The notes under the pieces were generated by a model. That model was not told the origin of the DNA, did not search any database, and was given only the letters and a program-made list of their open reading frames with translations. A program made the position numbers and the translations under genes. From Amylostereum areolatum (taxonomy: Eukaryota > Basidiomycota > Agaricomycetes > Russulales > Stereaceae), in NCBI GenBank assembly GCA_012932865.1, contig SAXG01000005.1, forward strand, positions 434,001-498,000: a stretch of 64,000 bases of DNA. The letters run 5' to 3'. Every line of letters starts with the position of its first letter. Position 1 is the first letter of the stretch. This document shows positions 21,760-30,767 of the stretch, in pieces.

Positions 21760-23506
21760 ATGTCTCGTGTCGTGTCGACGGTTAATCTCACGCTCGTTCT
21801 CTTACTCTATCTTCCTTTTGTTCTGTCTGCGCGACAATGCCCGAATCGATCCACTTCTCTTTCGGCGTCCAGTGCAGTCAAAACTACGAGCACGGTTACG
21901 GGGTCTAGCACAAGCAGCGTCACTACAACGACCAAGACCAGCAGTTCGACCAGCACTAGTACTAGCAAGACTACCAATGCCACGACGGCCACGGAGACTA
22001 TATCCGGATTTATCTCGATGGCCTGGTATCCTGCATGGCACAATAACGCGTATCCGCCTTCTTCCGTTTCGTGGTCCAAGTATTCCGCGATGATTTACGC
22101 GTTTGCGTGAGTGTCCTTTGTTGTTGCTCTTCTATGCTACGGTCTAACTTCCAACACTTAACCCTACGCCAGTTCGACCACTTCGGACGTCAACACTATC
22201 GGATTGGAGTCGTCAGACCAGGCCCTGTTACCCCAGTTTGTAAAGACGACACACGCGAACGTATGCCTTAGTTCGTGTCGTATTAAAGTCATACTTAGCC
22301 GACCCTACAGGGTGTTCTTGCCTTACTTTCCATCGGTGGCTGGGAAGGATCGCGCTACTTTTCCACTGCAGTTGCTACCTCCCAAAATCGGACGAAGTTC
22401 GCGCAAGCGGTCGTGAACGTCGTGAATACATACAACCTCGATGGTGTCGACTTCGAGTGAGCTTGGCTTCTTGCCTCTTTTTTCACTCTCTGATTTCTCG
22501 TGTGCAGCTGGGAGACACCGGCCGTTCAAGGCGAAGGCGATAACACCATCTCTCCCCAAGATAGCCCGAATTACCTCCTTTTCCTCAAAAAACTTCGTAC
22601 TTTGCCTGAAAGCCTCCTGATCACTGCCGCAGTGCTAGGAACAACTTTTGTTGGAAGTGACGGCACACATATGTCAGATGTTTCTGGATTTGCAGGAGTT
22701 TTGGACTACATTGGTGAACACTATCCGTCTTGATACCTATATGGCCGCGCTAAACCGCGTTCTGACTGATGACATTGCCACCAGCGATTATGAATTATGA
22801 CATTTGGGGCTCTTGGTCCTCCTCTGTCGGTCCAAATGCCCCCCTTGCTGATTCCTGCGCTTCGACCAGTCACCGAGCAGGCTCCGCCACTTCCGCTGTA
22901 GCTTCGTGGGCCGCCGCTGGATTCCCCAAGAAACAGATCGTTCTCGGGGTGCCTGCATACGGACACGCCTTCGTTGTTTCTGCTTCAGATGCGCTCACCT
23001 CTTCGGGCGGAATCGCTGCATATCCACCATTTGATACTTCACTCATACCGACTGGTAATAGCTGGGGCGGGACCATGTGCGGGGCCGCTGATGCGCAAGT
23101 GGGCACGTATGATTTCTTTGGATTGATACAATGTGGTTTCTTGACATCCAAGGGGACTGCGGCGAACGGGTTAACGTATAAATACGACTTATGCAGTCAG
23201 ACAGTAAGTGCCTTCGATCACCTGACTCTTCTCTCGTATCTTACCCACTCGATGGACAGCCATACGTCTATAATTCCACAAGCAACATCATGGTCTCTTA
23301 CGATGATGCTACTTCTTTTGGTGCGTCATCCGGTTTACTTATCGTCTTGTTTCGTGCTCACACTTGTCTTCACAGCTGCGAAAGGGTCGTTCATCAAGGA
23401 TGAATGCCTGGCAGGGTTTGCTATGTGGCAGTCGGGTGGAGATTCCAACGACATCCTCCTGAACTCCGTCAAGGCCAGCATGGGCACCGATGCGCCGCAT
23501 TGCTAG
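21760..23506 (+). CDS. Secreted GH18 chitinase, copy 1
   Basis: Endo-type chitin hydrolase of glycoside hydrolase family 18, used in cell-wall remodelling or for feeding on fungal and insect chitin. A signal peptide (LVLLLYLPFVLSARQC) is followed by a Ser/Thr-rich linker of about 55 residues, then the TIM-barrel. Key strands: FISMAWYPAWHN, LALLSIGGWEGSRYFS, and the catalytic DGVDFDWE, completed across an intron (GA|C). The downstream MNYDIWGSW holds the product-side Tyr and Asp, and SYDDATSF and AGFAMWQSGGD close the barrel. About ten short exons. The Ser/Thr linker is N-terminal. No chitin-binding module is seen. A paralogue follows 0.9 kb downstream on the same strand. Confidence 0.92.
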
Positions 23507-24439
23507 ATGCCCTGATCGTGATACTATTACTTACATCGAATATGGTTGGGATATCGGACCTATTCTGGGGACTTTGTGGGAGCGATGTATAAAGTAGCGG
23601 TGAAAGTCTCAGCGGTTCAGATGTTTCAGATGAAGCCTTGAAGCTTGAAGCTTGAAGCTTGAAGCTCGAAGCTCGAAGGCGAATGGAAGTGGGCTGAGCA
23701 TGAAGGCAACATGTCGACATACCCACAGTTGCATTCACGTCAACCATCCGTGCTAAGTACTTACCTTCCTCTGTGCGTAACGCGTAACGCCTCACCCACG
23801 TATCCTCTGCAGCCTGCAGGATACCATCGATGTCATATTCGCACCATCAGACGTGCTTCAGCCCGTACCGTCATTCTCGCTGCCCTCGTCTTTACCTCGT
23901 GTCTTACTCGTGTTGGTCCGCGACACGCTTTTACCACGATTCGCTTTCATCATCGGCCTGCATCTGCGAGACTGCGACCATGCATCGGTTCAGACTGCCT
24001 TCCTTTGTTTCTCCTGGGCGGTCGATCCCCCTCGTGGCTTAGGCTCCGCAACATCCCTCCAATTATGCGAGAGGAACTATCACACTCGTGTGAGTCGTGG
24101 GCAGTTGAATACCCTTTTTGTACCACGTTTCCCGACGGCCCATCTCACCTCTCGCGCTTGCACCTCTGTTCCCGGGCAAGAACGTAGCGCATGCAAGGAA
24201 GCGCGTGTCTTGGACCACTGGCAAGGCCGCTGGGGACCCCGGCCAGGTGAACACGGTGTTGAAGATCAGACTGGCAGCCGGCGAGTCTCCGCCCCCGTCT
24301 CGCCTGCAATTCGAGTTCAAACTGGGGTGCCCCCAAATGCCTTAAAACACCCGTGCGTTCAAGATTTTACATCAGATCATTCCTATTCCCACCCACTCCC
24401 GCGTCCTCGACGCCACCCCCCTCCATCTGGCCTTTGACG
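23507..24439. other. Intergenic between the two chitinases
   Basis: Contains the heptamer array at 23638-23679 and the promoter of chitinase 2. Open frames here lack protein-like features. Confidence 0.45.
23638..23679. repeat. TTGAAGC heptamer array, six units
   Basis: Four perfect TTGAAGC units, then TCGAAGC and TCGAAGG. The array begins 132 nt past the chitinase 1 stop codon. It is the longest TTGAAGC array in the window. Confidence 0.88.
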
Positions 24440-26107
24440 ATGTTCTTCGCCCTTGTCTTGTTTCTGTGGTTCCAACTGGCTTGGGCTGCCCCCTATTGCT
24501 CTTTGAAACCTCGCGACGCGGTTTCTTCCTCTTCCACACCGTCGTCTTCCACCGGGGGAGGCTTGCCGTCTAACGGATCTTTGGCCGGGAACGGAACGTT
24601 CGTTGCGACGGCATGGTATGCAGCTTGGCACAGCAGCGACTATACACTTTCGGACGTCAGCTGGTCTAAGTACACCTCCATGATCTATGCCTTTGCGTGC
24701 GTATCTTATCCTTTGTTCGGACTATTACTCCTAACCATGCGATGTTTAGTACGACTACAGCGGATGTCAACACGATCGGACTCGCATCATCCGATGAGGA
24801 GCTTCTTCCCCAGTTCGTACAGACTGCTCAGCAAAATGTACGTCTGGCGTCTTTCGTGATTGTTCTCTGCCATACTTATAGCGATCTGAACGTCAGGACG
24901 TGATGGCCATCCTGTCCATTGGTGGCTGGACTGGCTCGATGTACTTCTCTCCTGCAGTCGCCACTGCCGAGAACCGCTCCGCGTTTGCTAAAGCGGTAAT
25001 GGGAGTCGTAGACAAGTACAACCTGGACGGTGTCGAGTTCGAGTACGTCCATCAATCGCACCTCATCCGGGCCTTCCTAATATGCTGTTTCAAGTTGGGA
25101 ATACCCCAACAAGCAGGGCATCGGCTGCAACGCCCTTTCCCCCAATGACAGCGCCAACTTTCTGTCATTTCTTCAGGAGCTTCGTAGCATGGACGGAGGA
25201 CAAAGCCTCGTACTATCTGCAGCGGTCTCCGTGACTCCGTTCGCTGGTGCAGATGGTACACCTATGACAGATGTCTCTGACTTTGCCCAAGTATTGGACT
25301 TCATCGGTTCGTTTCCGTTCCACACAATAGCGAACGGCATGCTCATTGATCTATGAATACGACAGAGGTTATGAACTACGATATCTGGGGCTCGTGGTCG
25401 CCCACTGTGGGTCCCAACGCGCCTCTCGACGACTCATGCGCACCCGTCCAAGATGGATCCGCCACCTCCGCAGTGAAAACGTGGACGGCAGCCGGTTTCC
25501 CCGCGGACCAGATCCTCCTCGGTGTGGCCTCCTACGGCCACAGCTTCCACGTCGACAAGACCGCCGCACTCACCTCGTCCAACGCTATCTCTCTGTACCC
25601 CACGTTTGACAAGTCGCAGCAACCCGCCGGAGACAGCTGGGATGGTACTGCGGGTGGAGTGGACCAGTGCGGGAACCCGAACGTCGCCGGCGGCGTCTTT
25701 GATTTTTGGGGGTTGATCCAGGGAGGGTTCCTCACTGCCAACGGTACGGTTGCCAGTGGGATCGACTATACGTTCGACAACTGCAGTCAAACGGTACGTT
25801 TCTGTTGAGCTGTCCTCTATTCGAACGTATGTTCATCTGTGATTGCATCGTCTAGCCATACGTTTACAATCCGACGTCGCAAGTCATGGTCTCGTACGAT
25901 GATGCGACCTCATTCGGTACGCTTACTTCCATCTGGCTTCGTGACGTCGCTCATCCTCGGTTCACAGCTGCGAAGGGCAAGTTTATCTCTGACAGCGGTC
26001 TTGCGGGCTTCGCGATGTGGGAAGCGGGCGGCGACTCGAAAGACATCCTTCTCAACTCGATCAGCGGGGCCATGGGTATCGATGCTGAGGACTGCGACTC
26101 ATCATGA
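24440..26107 (+). CDS. Secreted GH18 chitinase, copy 2
   Basis: Paralogue of the gene at 21760 with the same barrel landmarks. Signal peptide MFFALVLFLWFQLAWAAPYC, a short Ser-rich linker, FVATAWYAAWHS, VMAILSIGGWTGSMYFS, then the catalytic strand. After splicing at GA|T the strand reads DGVEFDWEYP: the catalytic Glu and the adjacent Asp are present, but the second Asp of the usual DGxDxDxE is Glu. MNYDIWGSW, VASYGHSFHV and AGFAMWEAGGD follow as in copy 1. Intron positions largely agree between copies, which supports tandem duplication. The linker is shorter and the loop sequences differ, so substrate preference may have diverged. It ends EDCDSS. Confidence 0.92.
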
Positions 26108-26321
26108 GAAACGGTGGATCCTTGGTTTTGGAAGACTCGACACTGTCATCGTATCCTATTTATTGGGTGTAATCTCGTCGTCTATATATTCCTAATACCT
26201 ATACGTATATGCTTGACCCGGCGCAATGGCAATATAGCAGTCCTCGTGACCTTAGCGGGAGGTGGCTGGTGGACTCGGATCTCTCAGGGTTCCTACTATT
26301 TTTATCTACTTTGCATGCACA

Positions 26322-26329
26322 TATATAAG
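26322..26329 (+). promoter_or_regulatory. TATA box ahead of the short zinc-finger frame
   Basis: TATATAAG lies 33 nt before the ATG at 26362, an ideal core-promoter distance to a start region. Confidence 0.5.
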
Positions 26330-26361
26330 CCCGGGAAAGCGTGAGTTCACCACCGCCAAAG

Positions 26362-26637
26362 ATGTCGTATCAGTGTTTGTCCTGTGATCGCATATTCGGA
26401 TCCCGACAATCCCTTCACCAACATGCCAGTGCATCGAACTCTTACAGAACCTCTCACTGGTTCTGTAGGAGTTGCGATTGCATCCTTCGCGATCGCGATA
26501 GGTACCATAAGGTGGGCTGTAGGCTTCCACTGCTGTCGCGGGACAGGATGCTGATGGCAGCGACGGCCAGCACCTCGAGAGGGTCCATGGGGCCCACCGT
26601 TGCTGTGACAGGATTTTTTTGTCCTGGTCAGCACTGA
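26362..26637 (+). CDS. Short zinc-finger protein, or N-terminal remnant of the finger/RING family
   Basis: A 91-codon frame beginning MSYQCLSCDRIFGSRQSLHQ. It has one C-x2-C finger with the F, L and H framework, then HWFCRSCDCILRDRDRYHK. The order and spacing resemble the first exon of the large finger/RING protein at 30768-33707, which reads CQCGKRYATAELLLQH then YHCPRCKC. In that relative the exon ends at a GT donor after the same point, and here AAG|GTGGGC could serve too. The expected next exon (starting with His) would begin CAC at 26634 but runs into TGA at once. It is therefore either a genuine small protein or a truncated copy. A TATA box is present upstream. Confidence 0.45.
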   Translation: MSYQCLSCDRIFGSRQSLHQHASASNSYRTSHWFCRSCDCILRDRDRYHKVGCRLPLLSRDRMLMAATASTSRGSMGPTVAVTGFFCPGQH

Positions 26638-26766
26638 AACAGCACCGGGGAAGTAGTGCTCACATGTAAATTTGGCTCGGTGAGTAGTATCAATCGGCAG
26701 CTATAAACAGCCCGTGACACCGACAGAGGTTGCGTGGTAGATATATAACAATGAGGGTTATGCGGA

Positions 26767-26780
26767 TTGAAGCTTGAAAG
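26767..26780. repeat. TTGAAGC heptamer, two units
   Basis: TTGAAGC and TTGAAAG lie 137 nt beyond the stop codon of the minus-strand SWC5 gene. It belongs to the dispersed heptamer set. Confidence 0.5.
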
Positions 26781-26916
26781 TGGAGTAGTCATTATATCGT
26801 CTGATGTCCAGCAATCGAGCATCATGGAAGGACGGAAGTGGCTTATATACAGGCATAAGGATATAGGAAAGAGATACCAGAATTGCAAGGCACTAGCCGA
26901 CGGGTGGTTGAGGGGG

Positions 26917-27819
26917 TCATCCCCGTCGTCGTTTGGTACCCTTGCTGCTTTCAAGAACCTGTTCTCGTCGTTCCCCAACCCTTCCCAAAAACTCGACCTT
27001 TTCCAGATATCCGCCGCCACGACGATTGGCGTCCAGTTCGTCCTTCATGTGAGGGTCGCCTTCTGAAGTGACGTGTGATTTCCAGTCCATCGCCGACTTT
27101 TCCAGCGTGGAGAGCTTTTTAGCTTTCTGGACGGAAGTCGTGGGGATGTCACCGAGTTGGACCTTAGGCTTGCGAGGGCCGATGCGTTTCCCAGGAAGTG
27201 GGGAGGGCTTCGGTGTAGACGCGCCAGGTAGCCCGCTAGAAGACGCCACGGGTGCTGAAGAGGATAGTGCAGGTGTCGTGTCTAACGGCGGAGCCGGCCA
27301 TTTCTTTGCATCGTCGGAGTCTTCGGGGACCTCCACAACCTCGCTGATGTATGGTCGGCGGGACAGCACACCTGAATGAAAGCGCACTCACGTTACATCC
27401 TCCCCAGCGAACCTATACTTCTTCACAACTTTGATCAACTTCTTCGGCTCCGACTCAGGTTGTACGACAGACGTTCCAACTGATGCTTCGAAAGAGGCCC
27501 AGAGCTGGTCCCGGGCTCTGGGAAAATGAGGTTCAATTAGAGAGAAAAGCATCGGAACGCGCACTGCTTTCTGGCTGTCTCGTCCTCTTCAGTTAATATC
27601 AGAGGACTTGGACTCCTTCGCGGGCGTTTGGATTCCGGTTCTTCGTCAGAATGCTCTGAGTCTGTAGTGGCATTAGAGATCCATTGTGTTCAAGTGAAAA
27701 GTACACGGTACACGGACTGGGAGTGGTATACCTGGGTCGTTCGCTGGGACATAATCCGAGTCTTCCTCGGAGTCCGAATCGTGCTGATGATTGAATGCCA
27801 GAGGTTGCGCTGCAGTCAT
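26917..27819 (-). CDS. SWC5: SWR1-complex protein Swc5 (BCNT/CFDP1 family)
   Basis: Chromatin factor that activates H2A.Z exchange by the SWR1 remodeller. Four or five exons. The N-terminus is highly acidic (HDSDSEEDSDYVP, DSEHSDEEPES), the histone-contacting part. The C-terminal BCNT domain is well conserved: LEKSAMDWKSHVTSEGDPHM, then DELDANRRGGGYLEKVEFLG and RVGERREQVLESSK, with the invariant tryptophan and the GYLEKVEFL block. The protein ends in a short basic tail (KRRRG). The start ATG at 27819 has a favourable context (CCACCATGA). Length is about 225 residues, small but within family range. Confidence 0.9.
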
Positions 27820-28321
27820 GGTGGCGGAGAAGGAGATGCGGAACCTCCGACCTGCCTCCGAAGTCCGAACCCACTAAAGTAGCGGTCTTTGACAGCTGCG
27901 CCGCGTTGCTTCTACATACTTAACTTGGTACTGGGTTGTTGGCTCGTAAGTAGTAGTACTTCGCGAAGTAACAAATGATGTTATGGAATCCGGGAGAGGT
28001 CAGCTACAAACAAAACCATCGTGCCGCAACAGTGAGATCTCGGCATGTATGGAGGACTTCTGGGACTCCTGCAATTTGAAAATTTTCAATTACTTTGTAT
28101 GTGTTAATAAATACTCTGCCCTGGAGCTTCAGTGCCCTTACTCTAAGACACCTCTGCAACATGGAACATTGCGACCCATATCTAAGTATTCAGCGGCTCC
28201 AAATGAACAAGACGATAGATTACATTGAGTAGGTACAGTGTGTTGCCACCTCCGCACGCTCTACCGCACATCCTTCAACACCGCTTATGCAATCCAAGTA
28301 CCCCCGTCTCGTACCCACTCC
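27820..28321. other. Divergent promoter of SWC5 and an unknown gene, with one inverted-repeat arm
   Basis: About 500 bp between two diverging starts. It contains the left arm (27983-28012) of a perfect 30-bp inverted repeat. No gene is supported. Confidence 0.45.
27983..28012 (+). repeat. Left arm of a perfect 30-bp inverted repeat
   Basis: Begins ATGGAATCCGGG and ends GCTACAAACA. The exact reverse complement lies at 30540-30569, 2.5 kb away. A few flanking bases (ACCAT two bases inside on this arm) are partly shared. It lies about 310 bp upstream of the plus-strand gene it points toward. Confidence 0.9.
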
Positions 28322-28836
28322 CGATGAGCTCCAGACACGTTCACCTCAAGCACGCCCTCGGTGGCATACTCAAACGAGGCCGATCCTCTTCGCCCGAGGT
28401 CCTGTCTGAACACTTCGAGAGGGAACTACAGAGGCAGCGACTTAAGGTGCGCAACATTTTTTTGTGTCCGTTGTGCGGCTGAGAATGAATTTGTGGGTCA
28501 AAGTACGGATGCTGTCTCTCTCAACGGCATGGCGGTCCAGTCGCGTCGTTCGCACTCGCGAAAAGGTGTCCTTCCTTTTCGGAGTCATGTCCGTCCTGAT
28601 TTCCGCGCTCATATTTGGTATGGCACCGACACGGGTCCTATCTGTGTCTGTGGATCCCGTCTGATGGAGTCTCGTAGATAGGTTCATGTCGCGTACACTG
28701 GTCCCCCGCCCTCCGAGGGCGGCGCGACGCCATCTTCACCCGTATCCACGAGGCCCGGCAGCGCGCGCCTGAGAACGTTTCCGTGCAGGCCAAGGCAGGA
28801 GAGTCCGCTCCCGACACCGCTGGGCGCCATTCTTGA
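28322..28836 (+). CDS. Hypothetical protein, two or more exons
   Basis: I do not recognise this gene. The first exon begins MSSRHVHLKHALGGILKRGR and continues to ELQRQRLK with a donor at 28447. The last exon, from an acceptor near 28678, reads CRVHWSPALRGRRDAIFTRI then HEARQRAPENVSVQAKAGES and ends with TGA at 28834-28836. Both exons look like real coding sequence and are phase-compatible if joined directly, but the 231-nt intron would be unusually long here, so a middle exon may exist. The stop lies only 31 bp from the stop of the converging gene. Confidence 0.4.
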
Positions 28837-28867
28837 ATCCCGACAGCTCACCGCCTTGCGGGACGGG

Positions 28868-30249
28868 TTATGGACATGCCCACGTGCGCCACCGCCACCG
28901 CGGGGACGCGCAGGAGCTGTTTCTGTGGCTTCGACGCAAATCTGGCAGGAGGTGTGCAGGTGGCAGGGACACCGGAGAGGCCGGACAGTTGGCGGTGGAA
29001 GGGTCGGCACCGGCGAGGAACATGGAGGTCGGGCGGGCGGTCGGAGTGGGGACGGAGGCGCGTTGTATGTTGGATGAGGGTGGTCGCAGGTGGGTGGGAG
29101 AAGGGGGTTGGGAGGATGGCTGGTTTGGATAAGAAGATTGCGAGTGGGATTGCGGCTGGGATTGGGGAGTGTATGTTCGTTGGAGAACGTGGGGAGAGTA
29201 GGCCTGATAGCGAACCGATTAGAGATCGCTAAATACAGATACCAGAAAAGACTCACGCTGGTGTGCGGGGCGAAAGCGGAGGCACTAGAAATGGTGGAGA
29301 GAGGTAGAAGCGGGGGCGGGATCGTCGTTGGCGGCAGGGCGGCGACCGCCTGCATGTAGGGCTCATTGACGGACTCGACACTCTTGGGCGTCGAGATCAC
29401 TTGCGTGCTCCCGCTGCTGGACATGCTGCTCGCGCTCGTTCCAGCATTGGTGTTCCGTCGCAGGACGGGTGCCTGCTGGGCGAACAGGTCGTCCACGACC
29501 ATCGCGAGGGCGAGCTGAAGTCGAACGCCATTGGGGAGGATGTGCTTGTGGGACTTGGGTGGGGTTGGCGGCGGGGCAGGGCGCTCGGGCACCACGGGTG
29601 CGATGATTGGTTCGTCTTCGGCGAAGGGATGGTCTTGAGGTGGCTGTACAAGCGTGCCCACGAGAGGCACTCGGCTCGCAGGCTAGTACCCTCGCTGCAC
29701 CGCGAAGCGCGCGCGCGCCCTCGTCCGTCGTCGTCGCCGCCCGCCCGCCCTCGCGCGCACTCCTCTTGCACATGTCGCCCCTGCGTCTAGCGGCTGTCTT
29801 CTTCGGCGTGGGTGGAGGGGAGGACCTCCTGGACGTTCCGCCTGCGCCGTGAGGCGTGCGCGCGCGCTCGTTCGTTGTCGCCGCCGCTGTTGTCGCCGCC
29901 GCCTGCCCGCCCTCGCGCACGTTCCTCTTGCGCGCGTCCCCCTTACGTCCAGCGGCTGTGTTCTTCGGCCTGGGTGAAGGGGAGGACCTCCTGAGCATTC
30001 CGCCGCGTCTCACTGGCGCCGAGCGCCGAGCGGTAACACACACACCTTCGAGGGAGTGGTAGGCAGGAAGGAGAGAATGATGACAACATGAAAACACGCA
30101 CGTATAACCACTTGGGGTGATAGGATTGTACAGTGTGCGATGAGCTCGAGGCCTTGGTCGGTGAGCCCAACGTCCTCGCGGGGCAGCCAATCAGAAGTTT
30201 GGGACACGATGTCCCAAAATCCCTTGTGTCGTTCTTGTTCACCCGGCAT
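28868..30249 (-). CDS. Hypothetical basic, proline-rich protein with an internal repeat
   Basis: I do not recognise this gene. The two 3' exons are well supported: 29682-29257 (RPAPPPTPPKSHKHILPNGV, RLQLALAMVVDDLFAQQAP) and 29203-28868 (LQRTYTPQSQPQSHSQSSYP, ending in a TAA), joined phase 0 across a GTGAGT intron. Upstream, MPGEQERHKGFWDIVSQTSD then WLPREDVGLTDQGLELIAHC looks like a folded N-terminal segment. A phase-1 splice leads into an Arg/Lys-rich stretch made of two similar units (MLRRSSPSPRPKNTAA and TSRRSSPPPTPKKTAA). The join from the repeat into exon 29682 is not in frame with any splice I can defend, so this part may hide an intron, a frameshift or sequence error. An earlier start near 30493 is possible. 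Confidence 0.42.
29711..30008 (-). repeat. Imperfect tandem duplication of about 150 bp, GC-rich, in coding sequence
   Basis: Two adjacent copies of about 150 bp, recognisable by the shared CAGCCGCT and AGGTCCTCCCCT segments on the minus strand. They encode similar basic Ser/Pro-rich peptides. Runs of CG and CGCG dinucleotides make the region GC-rich compared with its surroundings. Confidence 0.65.
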
Positions 30250-30539
30250 TCGCGCTGGCCTGCCGTATACTTACACGGCTTCGGCACATCAGTCCAGAGC
30301 ACAGAAACATGGACAATACCACAGTTGCATCTGAGACACGGGTACAGCGTGGGGGAAGTATCAAGATTGCCAATGTGTCGTCGGAGGCAAAATTGCTTCC
30401 GTTTATCATATAGGGAAATCACAAATATCATTCTCAATTCTCAGCTACAGGAGCGGCGGTTTTCGGGGTCCTCTTCCCTTCGGCATTCGCCATGACGCGC
30501 GATTGCCTTACATGGTTACACTGCCTGCCTTATATGGTC

Positions 30540-30569
30540 TGTTTGTAGCTGACCTCTCCCGGATTCCAT
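30540..30569 (-). repeat. Right arm of the 30-bp inverted repeat
   Basis: Exact reverse complement of 27983-28012. Read on the minus strand it lies upstream of the minus-strand unknown gene, so each arm points toward the start of one of the two convergent genes. Confidence 0.9.
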
Positions 30570-30767
30570 ATGATGTAGCTTTTTGGTAGCTTTCTATTTT
30601 ACCTTACACAAGCATATAAGTATTGAACGTAAGTAGGTCACAAACAGGTTCACTGGTACAAGTACACCCCGGGCTAGGTACAGCAAGAAAGCAACAACAA
30701 GGAAATGCATCGAAAGACGGCGGAACCTCTCCAGTCTGAGGATGATCAAGCTTTGAGCCGCAAAAAC

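Noticed and set aside
23711..24437. Overlapping plus-strand frames between the chitinases
   Set aside because: Composition is unlike the neighbouring genes and there is no conserved element; two alternative frames look equally poor.
28684..29256. Uninterrupted minus-strand frame continuing past 29257
   Set aside because: A GTGAGT donor at 29256 and a CAG acceptor at 29204 give a better protein in a different frame. The continuous reading degenerates into Arg/Pro-rich sequence.
27983..30569. Calling the inverted-repeat segment a DNA transposon
   Set aside because: No transposase-like gene, no clear target-site duplication, and the arms are only 30 bp. It is kept as an observation only.
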